Source of the DNA: Mycoplasmatota bacterium
Lineage (GTDB): Bacteria > Bacillota_I > Bacilli_A > Izemoplasmatales > Hujiaoplasmataceae
Assembly (NCBI GenBank): GCA_023132365.1
Contig: JAGLYJ010000009.1
Location: 1-29,190 of the forward strand
Direction: 5' to 3'
DNA: 29,190 bases
The notes beneath the pieces were generated by a model that was given only the letters and a program-made list of their open reading frames with translations, had not been told where the DNA came from and did not search any database. Position numbers and translations under genes: made by a program. Positions 15,989 through 24,180 of the stretch are shown here, piece by piece; positions within the stretch are counted from its first letter, which is position 1, and every line of letters begins with the position of its first letter.

Positions 15989-16363
15989 TTAAGTCACTGT
16001 TTCATAATTCCAATAAATTATACCGCCCATATCATAGATATTTGTATATCCTAGTTCGACTAATTCGATAGTTGCTTGATTACTTCGATTTCCTGAACGA
16101 CAATAAATAATATATGTTGCATCTTTGTCAGATAATATGGTTTCAGCGTTATCTTCAATAGTATCTAATGGAAGCAAAATAGCAGCTTGAATATGTTCAG
16201 TATCATATTCATATTGCTCTCTTACATCTACAAAAACAACAGAACTATCATTATCTCTCATCGCTTTGGCTTCACTAGCTGTAATTTTCTCAAAACTATT
16301 TCTATCACAAGAAACTAAAAATATTAATATTACTAATATAAATATTGATAATATTTTCTTCAT
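15989..16363 (-). CDS. rhodanese-domain lipoprotein
   Basis: A 124-residue exported protein. The N-terminus is a lipoprotein signal (MKKILSIFILVILIFLVSC) with lipobox LVSC and lipidated C19. The rest is one rhodanese domain: VDVREQYEYDTEHI, LPLDTI and the active-site loop YCRSGNRS with the catalytic cysteine (about residue 87), then GYTNIYDMGGIIYW. It is anchored outside the membrane and may transfer sulfur or act on thiols there; the substrate is unknown. GAGGG precedes the ATG on the minus strand. A separate promoter and terminator make it a single-gene unit. Confidence 0.9.
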   Translation of the reverse strand: MKKILSIFILVILIFLVSCDRNSFEKITASEAKAMRDNDSSVVFVDVREQYEYDTEHIQAAILLPLDTIEDNAETILSDKDATYIIYCRSGNRSNQATIELVELGYTNIYDMGGIIYWNYETVT

Positions 16364-16385
16364 ATTAATCCCTCATTTCAAAAAT

Positions 16386-16394
16386 ATTATAGCA
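16386..16394 (-). promoter_or_regulatory. extended -10 promoter of the rhodanese lipoprotein gene
   Basis: On the minus strand TGCTATAAT, a perfect extended -10, lies about 22 bases upstream of the start codon. Confidence 0.65.
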
Positions 16395-16442
16395 TGTTAT
16401 TAGTTGATTAGAGAAACAATATGCTTCTTTGAACTAATGCAA

Positions 16443-16469
16443 ATAAAAAAACGCTTTGGCAAGCGTTTT
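16443..16469 (-). terminator. terminator of the MATE gene, overlapping its stop codon
   Basis: A 9-bp perfect stem AAAACGCTT (16448-16456) / AAGCGTTTT (16461-16469) with loop TGGC. An A run at 16443-16450 gives the minus-strand T tail. The stem includes two bases of the stop codon (16468-16470). Confidence 0.88.
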
Positions 16470-17835
16470 ATATTTTATGGCTCTTTATAAATAGTTTTTC
16501 AATACCTTTTGTTCTTAAATAAGGTATTACTAATATTACTGCTAATATTAAAGTTAAAATATTTGCGAAAGATTGAGATAACATTATACCATCTATACCT
16601 AAATATCTAGGTGTTATCAAGATAATTGGAATAAAGAAGAAACCTTGTCTTGCTACACTCATAAGCATGGCTTTAATACCCTTTCCAAGAGCTTGGAAGA
16701 AGATAGTGACAGTGTTAATAATCCCTAGGAATAAAAGACCAATTGAGCTATATCTAAGAGCTAATATGCTATATTCCTCAATTATGCTTGTGGTTTGAAA
16801 AAGTTTGAGGATTAAGAATCCAAAAATACTAAAGATAAAAGCGGTTGATACCATTACTATGGTTGTAACTTTTAAAGTGTATTTAAATGAATCCAAAACT
16901 CGTTTTGGTTTATCCGCTCCATAATTATATCCAGCAACAGGTTGAAAACCTTGACCAAAACCAAAAATGATATATGAAGGCAATGTAATAGTTTTAATTA
17001 CAATGCTGAAAGTAGATAGTAAATCTTCGCCTCCGTAATCAGTTGCCGTATTATTAAGTAGTTTCATAGAAAAACTAAATAATAATTGTTTGAAAAAGGT
17101 TGGAGCTCCTACTTTTAATACTTCGATATAAATATCTTTTTCAGAACTAATATTTTTCATTTTAATTTTTAACATTGTTTTCTTTCTTATATAAAATGAT
17201 ATTAGTATTAAAACGGATACGGCATTACTAAGTGTTGTTGCTATTGCAGCACCTGCAATTCCCCAGTTGAAACCAAATATAAATATTGGATCTAGTATTA
17301 TATTTAAAAGTGCACCAATTCCCATTCCAATCATTGAATATTTTGCGCTACCTTCTGATCTTAAACAATTGTTCAAAATCATACTAAGAATCATAAATAT
17401 ATATCCAAATAATATATATTGACCATATTCAATCGTTAAATCCATTATTTCAGGAGTGGCACCAAAGAAACTAAAGATATCTTCCATAAAAATGTAATTA
17501 AATATAGTTGCTAATACTCCAAAGATTGCTCCAAAAAATATTACTGTTGCCGCTACTTTCTCAGCTTTAGATTTATTATTCATGCCAAGAAGCCTAGAAA
17601 TATAGCTAGCACCACCAACACCTAAAGATAAGCCGATAGCTGAAGCAATTAACATAACAGGTAAAACTATCTGTGTTGCACTTGGTGCAATTGGGTCAAC
17701 CCATGATACAAATATAGTATCTACAAAATTATATACTGCCATAACTAACATACCGACTATTGCTGGAGCTGCTAGCTTATTAATCGCTTTGTTAACAGGT
17801 TCATCTCTTAGTATTCTAATTCTATTATCATCCAT
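16468..17835 (-). CDS. MATE family efflux transporter
   Basis: A 455-residue membrane protein with about 12 helices in two similar halves, typical of the multidrug and toxic-compound extrusion family. These use a sodium or proton gradient to export organic cations and drugs. Typical stretches include the N-terminal AAPAIVGMLVMAVYNFVDTIFV, LGVGGASYISRLLG, ILNNCLRSEGSAKYSM, LNIILDPIFIFGFNWGIAGAAIAT and GFGQGFQPVAGYNYGA. The DinF/NorM branch with this form is common in Firmicutes; the substrate cannot be told. GGAG lies just before the ATG on the minus strand. A TATAAT on the minus strand (plus 17861-17866) is the probable -10. It diverges from typA. Confidence 0.93.
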   Translation of the reverse strand: MDDNRIRILRDEPVNKAINKLAAPAIVGMLVMAVYNFVDTIFVSWVDPIAPSATQIVLPVMLIASAIGLSLGVGGASYISRLLGMNNKSKAEKVAATVIFFGAIFGVLATIFNYIFMEDIFSFFGATPEIMDLTIEYGQYILFGYIFMILSMILNNCLRSEGSAKYSMIGMGIGALLNIILDPIFIFGFNWGIAGAAIATTLSNAVSVLILISFYIRKKTMLKIKMKNISSEKDIYIEVLKVGAPTFFKQLLFSFSMKLLNNTATDYGGEDLLSTFSIVIKTITLPSYIIFGFGQGFQPVAGYNYGADKPKRVLDSFKYTLKVTTIVMVSTAFIFSIFGFLILKLFQTTSIIEEYSILALRYSSIGLLFLGIINTVTIFFQALGKGIKAMLMSVARQGFFFIPIILITPRYLGIDGIMLSQSFANILTLILAVILVIPYLRTKGIEKLFIKSHKI

Positions 17836-17860
17836 TATATAACTCCTATATGTCGTATAT

Positions 17861-17866
17861 ATTATA
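17861..17866 (-). promoter_or_regulatory. -10 box of the MATE gene
   Basis: TATAAT on the minus strand, about 25 bases before the start codon. The -35 is weak at best (TAGTAA at 17-base spacing). Confidence 0.5.
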
Positions 17867-17970
17867 AACTAAATATATTTATTTTACTAGAATAAAGTAA
17901 AGGCAAAACATATATTATGTGAAATAAACACCTTCGATAGGAAAAAAAATTATTCATAATCAATAAAATG

Positions 17971-17979
17971 TGGTATAGT
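17971..17979 (+). promoter_or_regulatory. extended -10 promoter of typA
   Basis: TGGTATAGT, an extended -10 with one mismatch, lies about 31 bases before the typA start. No clear -35 is seen. Confidence 0.55.
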
Positions 17980-18010
17980 TGTTTGTATGCTTTTCGCAGG
18001 GGGTTTTTAA

Positions 18011-19831
18011 ATGAGAAATAAAAATATAATAAATGTGGCTGTAATTGCTCATATTGATGCTGGTAAGTCAACGCTAGTTGATGCATTATTAAATCAAAGT
18101 GGAGTGTTTAATGATAACGATGTTATGATTGAGCAAGTAATGGATAGTAATGATATAGAAAGAGAAAGAGGCATTACAATCTATTCCAAAAACTGTGCTA
18201 TTGAGCATTCAGGAACAAAGATTAATATAGTGGATACCCCAGGGCATGCAGATTTTTCAAGTGAAGTTGAAAGAATTATCAAAACGGTGGATACTGTTAT
18301 ATTATTAGTAGATTCAAGTGAAGGACCAATGCCCCAAACAAGAGTTGTCCTAGAAAAAGCATTACAAAGAGGATTAAGACCAATTGTATTCATAAACAAA
18401 ATAGACAAGAAAGATCAAAGAGCTGAAGAAGTTGTAGATGAATGTTTTGATTTATTTGTTGATTTAGGAGCTAGCGATATACAATGTGATTTTCCAATAA
18501 TTTATGGAATAGCTAGAAGCGGAATAGCCGTAAATGACATTAATGATAAAGGTGAGAATCTTGATCCATTGTTTGACTTATTGCTTAGTCATACCAAAAG
18601 CTATCCAGATAATTCAGATGAATCTTTAGTACTGCAAATTTCAAGTCTAGGGTACGACGATTATTTAGGAAGACTTGGAATTGGAAGAATATCAAAAGGA
18701 ACGATAAGAGAAAAAGCTAACTATGTTGTAAGTAAACGTGATGGTAGTGTAGTAAATATAAAAATTGGGAAATTATATGTTAATGAAGGTCTAAGTAAAG
18801 TAGAAAAAGAAATAGCTTATGCTGGAGACATTGTAACCTTTAGTGGAATACCACATATATCAATTGGTGAAACAATATGTGATAAAGATAAAGTTGAGCC
18901 AATGGAAATGATTGAAATTGAAAAACCAACACTTGTTATGAATTTTCTTGTTAATGATGGTCCATTTGTAGGTCTAAGTGGAAAGTTAGTAACAACAAGA
19001 CAAATCAGAGCGAGATTAAAAAAAGAATTAGAAACAAATATTGGTCTTGAAGTTGAAGAACTAGAGGGTGTTGAAGGATATAAGGTAAGTGGAAGAGGAG
19101 AATTACATCTTTCAATCTTATTAGAAAATATGAGACGAGAAGGCTTTGAGTTATGCGTAAGTAAACCTGAGGTATTGTATCATTTTGTGGGTGAAGAAAA
19201 GCATGAACCTTTTGAAAGAGCTATTATCAATGCTCCAGATGAATTCATCGGAACTGTAATTAACGCTCTTAATCAAAAAAAAGGAGTTATGATTTCTTTA
19301 GATACTGAGAATAAAAGAACGAGGTTAGAATATCTTGTGCCAACAAGAGGATTAATAGGATATCGTAGTGAATTTATTAATACAACAAGAGGTCAGGGAA
19401 CTCTAGAAAAATCGTTCCATTCATATATGCCTTATGCTGGTGAAATTGATAATAGAAGAAATGGTGTATTTATAGCTAAAGAGAGAGGAAAAACAATGGC
19501 TTACAGCTTATTTAATCTCTCACAAAGAGCTAGAATGATAGTTGACCCAGCTGTTGAAGTGTATTCTGGGCAGATTGTTGGGCTTAACTCAAGATCAAAT
19601 GATCTAGTTGTAAATCCATGTAAAAACAAGCATTTAACAAATACAAGATCAAGTGGGACTGATGAAGCTGTTAAACTACTGGATCCATTAAAATTCACTT
19701 TAGAAGAAGCTTTGGAATTTATAGCCGGTGATGAACTTGTAGAAATCACACCGGATACAATTAGACTCCGTAAAAGAATACTTAATGAAATTGAAAGAAA
19801 AAGATTCAATAAAATATATTTTGGATACTAA
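18011..19831 (+). CDS. typA: TypA/BipA-type translational GTPase with altered G1 and G5
   Basis: A ribosome-binding GTPase of 606 residues, the usual BipA length, which assists ribosome assembly or translation under stress. G2 is RGITI, G3 DTPGHADF and G4 NKID. The region QVMDSNDIERERGITI and the C-terminal ITPDTIRLRKRILNEIERKR are typical of BipA. Two motifs are unusual. G1 reads AHIDAGKST (13-21) where BipA has AHVDHGKTT; A17 replaces the histidine, as in EF-G and ribosome-protection proteins. The G5 region reads YGIARSGIA where a Ser-Ala form is expected. Overall length and the C-terminal domain still favour BipA over EF-G, RF3 or TetM. GCAGGGGG precedes the ATG at a rather long spacing. 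It has its own promoter and terminator. Confidence 0.87.
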   Translation: MRNKNIINVAVIAHIDAGKSTLVDALLNQSGVFNDNDVMIEQVMDSNDIERERGITIYSKNCAIEHSGTKINIVDTPGHADFSSEVERIIKTVDTVILLVDSSEGPMPQTRVVLEKALQRGLRPIVFINKIDKKDQRAEEVVDECFDLFVDLGASDIQCDFPIIYGIARSGIAVNDINDKGENLDPLFDLLLSHTKSYPDNSDESLVLQISSLGYDDYLGRLGIGRISKGTIREKANYVVSKRDGSVVNIKIGKLYVNEGLSKVEKEIAYAGDIVTFSGIPHISIGETICDKDKVEPMEMIEIEKPTLVMNFLVNDGPFVGLSGKLVTTRQIRARLKKELETNIGLEVEELEGVEGYKVSGRGELHLSILLENMRREGFELCVSKPEVLYHFVGEEKHEPFERAIINAPDEFIGTVINALNQKKGVMISLDTENKRTRLEYLVPTRGLIGYRSEFINTTRGQGTLEKSFHSYMPYAGEIDNRRNGVFIAKERGKTMAYSLFNLSQRARMIVDPAVEVYSGQIVGLNSRSNDLVVNPCKNKHLTNTRSSGTDEAVKLLDPLKFTLEEALEFIAGDELVEITPDTIRLRKRILNEIERKRFNKIYFGY

Positions 19832-19854
19832 AGACTATATAAGTAGTCTTTTTT
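19831..19854 (+). terminator. terminator of typA
   Basis: Stem AAGACTA / TAGTCTT (7 bp) with loop TATAAG and a T run. It starts on the last base of the stop codon. Confidence 0.82.
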
Positions 19855-19866
19855 ATTTTAGGTTTT

Positions 19867-19895
19867 TTGTGAATAATTAACTTTTAATATATAAT
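19867..19895 (+). promoter_or_regulatory. promoter of the YxjI-like gene
   Basis: TTGTGA (19867-19872) and a perfect TATAAT (19890-19895) with a 17-base spacer, about 29 bases before the start. Confidence 0.78.
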
Positions 19896-19923
19896 TAGAG
19901 TATATTTGGAAAAGGAGGATATT

Positions 19924-20406
19924 ATGAAATTTTATATTAAGCAAAAAGTTTTTTCATTTAAAGATAAATTTAGAGTCCTAGATGAAAATGAAAACCTACA
20001 ATATGAAATTAAAGGAAAGGTTTTTAGTATCACAAATAAACTTGAGTTTTTAGACAAAAATGGTGAAGTTTTATTTAGATCAAATCGCAAAATTTTTACA
20101 TTATTACCTAAATATTATATTTACAACCTACGAGATGAAGAAGTAGCAACTATCCAAAGGGTTTTTAGTTTAAGACCTAAATTTAATCTTTCTATTTTAA
20201 GAAAAGAGATGAGAATGGACGGCAGTCTATTTGCGCATTCATTCACAATCTACGACAATGATGAAGTTGTGGCCACTATCCGCAAAAAAATAATTTCTTG
20301 GGGGGACACATACGAAATAGAAATATTTGATGATGAGAATATTGAGTTACTTTTGTTCTCTGTAATTGTATTAGATCAAGTTTTCCACGAAAAAAGAAGA
20401 AGATAA
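19924..20406 (+). CDS. LURP-one-related (YxjI-like) protein
   Basis: A 160-residue soluble protein of the LOR/tubby-like beta-barrel family, to which Bacillus YxjI (about 162 residues) belongs. The start MKFYIKQKVFSFKDKFRVLDE and the following KGKVFSITNKLEFLDKNGE, KIFTLLPKYYIY and VFSLRPKFNL are repeated strand modules with the family's K-V/I-F rhythm. The C-terminal hydrophobic stretch ELLLFSVIVLDQVFH is the central helix. The molecular role of the family in bacteria is unknown; a membrane-lipid link is suggested from tubby proteins. I chose ATG 19924 because AAAGGAGG at 19911-19918 fits it perfectly; an upstream in-frame ATG at 19906 lies before that site. It is a single-gene unit. Confidence 0.88.
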   Translation: MKFYIKQKVFSFKDKFRVLDENENLQYEIKGKVFSITNKLEFLDKNGEVLFRSNRKIFTLLPKYYIYNLRDEEVATIQRVFSLRPKFNLSILRKEMRMDGSLFAHSFTIYDNDEVVATIRKKIISWGDTYEIEIFDDENIELLLFSVIVLDQVFHEKRRR

Positions 20407-20422
20407 ATATAATAAAAATATT

Positions 20423-20455
20423 AAAACAAAGTTATCTATAGCTTTGTTTTTTTTT
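20423..20455 (+). terminator. terminator after the YxjI-like gene
   Basis: A 9-bp stem AAAACAAAG / CTTTGTTTT with a ten-base loop, followed by a T run to 20455. Confidence 0.85.
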
Positions 20456-20513
20456 GATAAATTGATATTACTTAGCAAATGTTTTCTTCAAATATCATCT
20501 TTTAAATCAAATA

Positions 20514-20522
20514 TGTTATTAT
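20514..20522 (+). promoter_or_regulatory. possible extended -10 of the duplicated membrane protein gene
   Basis: TGTTATTAT resembles an extended -10 and lies 46 bases before the start codon. No -35 is seen; other AT-rich choices exist nearby. Confidence 0.35.
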
Positions 20523-20567
20523 AAATATATATTTTATTATATAAAAAGGGATAGATAGAGGTAAAAT

Positions 20568-21533
20568 ATGAACGATAGATATGCAGGGATTAATAGATTA
20601 TGGATATTCATCAAAAAACACCAACAATGGGTTGGCTTTTTGGTGGTTATAATAGCATTGTTATATTCCTATATTAGTGTTTTATTTAGCCCTAGAGAGT
20701 TATTTTTAGATATCATATATGGAGTATTATTTGTTCTTTTAATTTCTGGACTAGTTAAATCATTTAGACAAGAACAAGAAGAAGTTAAGAAGATTAAATT
20801 TAATAGTTTAGACGGCTTATTTGTTATTTTTGGTGTTTTTGCTACTTATAGTATTTCTCATTTCTTTGGTGTTTCAGTTGTTATAGGGTCAAGTGTCATA
20901 GGACTACTAGGACACTTCTTTGCTAGAAAGTATGAAGTAGCAATATATTGTGGGTCTTTCGCAGGTATGGTTTCAATAGTTATTTTTGGATTTCTAGAAG
21001 TACTAGTTTTAGCATTAACTTGTGCTTTCATATATATTTTGACTAAACCATTACTTAAGGGCTATGGAGGTAAACTTGGTACTATTGCGTTTATGTCTTC
21101 TCTAATAGTACATAGTATATTTGCTGATGAGTTCTTGGTAGTTGTTAGTAGTTTGCATTTTATATATTTAATAGGCACTACTATATCTGGTGTTCTAGTA
21201 GCCTATTGTGTTCAGCATTACTTAAAACAAACTCCAGTTTTTGCTTCAGCTCTTCCCAGTTTGATTTTTGCAATTATTTTTATCTATATATTTCCAGAGC
21301 ATATAGATTATGTTGTTGTCTTCTTTTCAGCAAGTTTTATTGGTATGTCAAGCAGAGAAAGGCTACCTAATCTATTCTATGTGATAATATCTGGATTAGT
21401 CCTTGGTATTATTTACTATATATTTATTCATTATTTTAATGGGCTTGGTGGGAAATTAGGTTTGGTAGCTTTGATTAGTGTAATTATTACTTCAGGACTA
21501 TCAGATATTTTTATGCTTCACAGATTAGAATAA
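20568..21533 (+). CDS. polytopic membrane protein of unknown function with an internal duplication
   Basis: 321 residues with about nine or ten hydrophobic segments, beginning at residue 22 after a short basic N-terminus. A soluble charged linker (64-80, SFRQEQEEVKKIKF) follows the second segment. Two stretches repeat at an offset of about 126 residues. GSFAGMVS (129-136) matches ASFIGMSS (255-262), and 35 residues later GYGGKLGTIAFMSSLI (165-180) matches GLGGKLGLVALISVII (292-307). The GGKLG motif after the same spacing suggests an ancient tandem duplication, as in many transporters and channels. I do not recognise the family. GATAGAGGT before the ATG is a fair ribosome binding site. Neighbours (a YxjI-like gene and a c-di-GMP gene) have separate signals and give no clue. 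No clear terminator follows. Confidence 0.8.
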   Translation: MNDRYAGINRLWIFIKKHQQWVGFLVVIIALLYSYISVLFSPRELFLDIIYGVLFVLLISGLVKSFRQEQEEVKKIKFNSLDGLFVIFGVFATYSISHFFGVSVVIGSSVIGLLGHFFARKYEVAIYCGSFAGMVSIVIFGFLEVLVLALTCAFIYILTKPLLKGYGGKLGTIAFMSSLIVHSIFADEFLVVVSSLHFIYLIGTTISGVLVAYCVQHYLKQTPVFASALPSLIFAIIFIYIFPEHIDYVVVFFSASFIGMSSRERLPNLFYVIISGLVLGIIYYIFIHYFNGLGGKLGLVALISVIITSGLSDIFMLHRLE

Positions 21534-21567
21534 AAGCTAAATTTGAATGTAAATTGCTTTACAATGA

Positions 21568-21595
21568 TTGAAAAAAAGTAAAATAGATGTATAAT
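21568..21595 (+). promoter_or_regulatory. promoter of the GGDEF/HD-GYP gene
   Basis: TTGAAA (21568-21573) and a perfect TATAAT (21590-21595), 16-base spacer. It leaves an unusually long leader of about 75 bases before the ATG at 21675. Confidence 0.72.
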
Positions 21596-21674
21596 ATACA
21601 TAAAATAATAATTGTATATAACTAATATAGAAAAACTTATTAGTTGTTTATTAATGTTATTTATGGGAGCATTT

Positions 21675-24179
21675 ATGAAAAAAACTACTAAGAGATCAAT
21701 TATTATTATAATCACACTTCTATTGATGTTCTTTGCAATGATGTCATTATTATTTACATATGCAAGAGCAACAATTCTAGACAAACAACTACAGATTCTA
21801 ACGCTGAACCGCGATATTTATGTAAGTCAGGTGGGAAATAAATTTAGTGAATTAGACACTTTAATTTTGAGTGTCGAAAGTTATATAAATACTCAATCAG
21901 ATGATAGTGAATTATTACAGTATTTAGTGGATTTGGATGAGAATTCTAATGTGATAGCTTCAATATATTTTGGAATGCCAGATAAAACCATGATTAACTC
22001 TAGCGGATTTGTACCACCGCCTTCTTTTGATTTAACTACTAGAATTTGGTATCAAATGGCATTAATAAATGATGGTGTTGTGTATACTAATGCCTTTATA
22101 ACTGCAACTAATGATAGAGTTATAATAACCGTTGCACTTGCAGTATATGATGTTAATAGCAGTGAATTATTAGGTGTGATTGGAATGGACATAGATATTA
22201 GATCTATCACTTCATTTATTAATGATATTACTGACAACGCTGGTGGGTATGCATTTATGTATGATTCTAATAATAATGTGATTGCTCACTCTGATCAAAT
22301 TTTAAATGATATTTCCATCTTTTCTACATCAGATTATTTTATACCCGATGAATTATTAACTGAAATTTCAGGCATATCTGAAGTTGTAGAAATCGACGCT
22401 ACTGAAGGTAGAATAGCTTATTCAGATATAAATAATACAGACTATACCTTTGGTTTATTTATGTCAAATAGTGAACTTTTTCAAAGTGTTAGAATGTCCC
22501 TAGTTATTATATTAACATTGATAGCTTCATTTATTGCTGTTGGTGGAGCGATATTAGTGATTGTTAATTTGATAATTAGTAAACCCTTAGAAGCATTGAT
22601 TCATGATATTAAAAAGATTACACCAGAAGATAAATTTAAATATCGTTTACCTGTTAATAGTAAACTTAGATTATTAGATGTTAGGCAAGCACTGAATGAA
22701 TTGTTACATGTCACTGTTGATTACCAAAACCAAGTAATTAAAGGGGCTGATGAAATTTCGTTAAGTAATCAAAAATATAACTTGTTACTTGATTCAGCTT
22801 CTGACATTGTATTTCAGACAGGGTTAGATAAACGTTACAAAGAAATATATGGTAAAGGAATTAAAACACTTGATAAAGTTGAAAGTGATTTTATTGGTAA
22901 TACTTTTGAAGAAGTATTCGGAATAGAAGTATCTGAAGAAAGAGATAAAAAATATAATCAAGCATTAGCTGGCAAAAAAGTATATTATACTTGGGAATAT
23001 ATGGTTAATGAAGAAATAGTTTATTTTGAAACAGTTATCTCACCCCTAAAAGATACTAATAAGGAAATAATTGGGGTTGTAGGTGTTACAAGAGACATTA
23101 CAGAACAACAGTTAAGATATGAAAAAATGCATTATATAAGTACACATGATTATTTAACTGATCTGTATAATCGCAAATTCTATATTGAGACATTAGAAAG
23201 ATTGAATGAATGGAAACAATATCCATTTGGAGTTGTAAATTTAGATGTTAATGGTTTAAAAATCATTAATGATGCATATGGGCATTCTTATGGAGATATA
23301 GCATTAAATAAAACAGCAGAAGTATTACTAGAAACATGTGAAGACAACTGTATTATATCTCGAGTTAGTGGTGATGAATTTGCAATTGTCATTCCAAATG
23401 CTACTAAGGAAATGGTCCAGAAATTAAAAGGTAATTTGATCAAAAGTTTTTCGAGAGTGAGGATAAGTAACTTGAATCTCTCAGTAGCTATTGGGTATTA
23501 TATAAAAACTGATGATTCTATAGATATTGATGAAGTGAGGAAATTAGCAGAAAATGATATGTATCGTCAAAAAGTATCTGAGAGAAGAAGTGTCAAAAAT
23601 AAAGCTATTTCTGCGATTTTAAAAACATTAACTGAAAAATTTAGTGCTGAGAAAGTGCACTCAGAAAAAGTTGCTGAGTACTCCTATAATTTAGGGGAGT
23701 CATTAGGGCTTGAAAAAGATGATTTGCGTGATTTAAAAACAGCAGGATTATTTCATGATATTGGTAAAATTTCTATTCCAGATAATATTATAAATAAACC
23801 AGGTAAATTAACAGATGTTGAGTATGAAATTATGAAATCACACACTGAGGTGGGTTATGAAATATTGCGTGCTGCTGATGAGTACTCTGATTTAGCGGTA
23901 CATGCGTCAAGCCATCATGAACGTTTTGATGGAAAAGGGTATCCAAGAGGGTTAAAAGGGGAAGACATACCATTGTTTTCTAGAATAATCTGTATCGCAG
24001 ATGCCTATGAAGCTATGACATCAGACCGTCCATATAGAAAAGGGAATACTTTAGAATATGCAGTTAGTGAAATGATTAGGGGTGCAGGAACGCAATTTGA
24101 TCCTAAACTTGCTAAAATATTTGTAGAAAATGTTTTAAAAGAAGAATGGAAAGTAAATAATAAAAAAAGCAAAAAATAG
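21675..24179 (+). CDS. dCache-PAS-GGDEF-HD-GYP cyclic-di-GMP signalling protein
   Basis: A membrane sensor of 834 residues. A first helix (about 8-28) leads to an extracellular domain of about 250 residues with Cache features (PPSFDLTTRIWYQMAL, TNAFIT, GVIGMDIDI). A second helix is near 273-298, followed by a short HAMP-like linker, a PAS domain (about 375-480, ending GVTRDITEQQ), a GGDEF domain and an HD-GYP domain. The GGDEF signature is S565-GDEF and NLDVNGLKIIND is intact; no RxxD inhibitory site is seen. The HD-GYP domain has H694-D695-IGK and HHERFDGKGYP (747-757), all expected metal and GYP residues. It probably breaks down c-di-GMP and may also make it. ATG 21675, with GGGAG at 21665-21669, is preferred; upstream in-frame starts lack a site. 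The end of a lost EAL gene follows directly. Confidence 0.9.
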   Translation: MKKTTKRSIIIIITLLLMFFAMMSLLFTYARATILDKQLQILTLNRDIYVSQVGNKFSELDTLILSVESYINTQSDDSELLQYLVDLDENSNVIASIYFGMPDKTMINSSGFVPPPSFDLTTRIWYQMALINDGVVYTNAFITATNDRVIITVALAVYDVNSSELLGVIGMDIDIRSITSFINDITDNAGGYAFMYDSNNNVIAHSDQILNDISIFSTSDYFIPDELLTEISGISEVVEIDATEGRIAYSDINNTDYTFGLFMSNSELFQSVRMSLVIILTLIASFIAVGGAILVIVNLIISKPLEALIHDIKKITPEDKFKYRLPVNSKLRLLDVRQALNELLHVTVDYQNQVIKGADEISLSNQKYNLLLDSASDIVFQTGLDKRYKEIYGKGIKTLDKVESDFIGNTFEEVFGIEVSEERDKKYNQALAGKKVYYTWEYMVNEEIVYFETVISPLKDTNKEIIGVVGVTRDITEQQLRYEKMHYISTHDYLTDLYNRKFYIETLERLNEWKQYPFGVVNLDVNGLKIINDAYGHSYGDIALNKTAEVLLETCEDNCIISRVSGDEFAIVIPNATKEMVQKLKGNLIKSFSRVRISNLNLSVAIGYYIKTDDSIDIDEVRKLAENDMYRQKVSERRSVKNKAISAILKTLTEKFSAEKVHSEKVAEYSYNLGESLGLEKDDLRDLKTAGLFHDIGKISIPDNIINKPGKLTDVEYEIMKSHTEVGYEILRAADEYSDLAVHASSHHERFDGKGYPRGLKGEDIPLFSRIICIADAYEAMTSDRPYRKGNTLEYAVSEMIRGAGTQFDPKLAKIFVENVLKEEWKVNNKKSKK

Positions 24180-24180
24180 T

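Noticed and set aside
19501..19809. Minus-strand open frame of 102 codons inside typA
   Set aside because: It is Ser/Leu-rich, typical of antisense translation, and lies wholly within a conserved gene.
18011..19831. Tetracycline ribosome-protection protein, suggested by the AHIDAGKST P-loop
   Set aside because: The length of 606, the VMDSNDIERERGITI stretch and the basic BipA C-terminus fit TypA/BipA and not TetM-type proteins.
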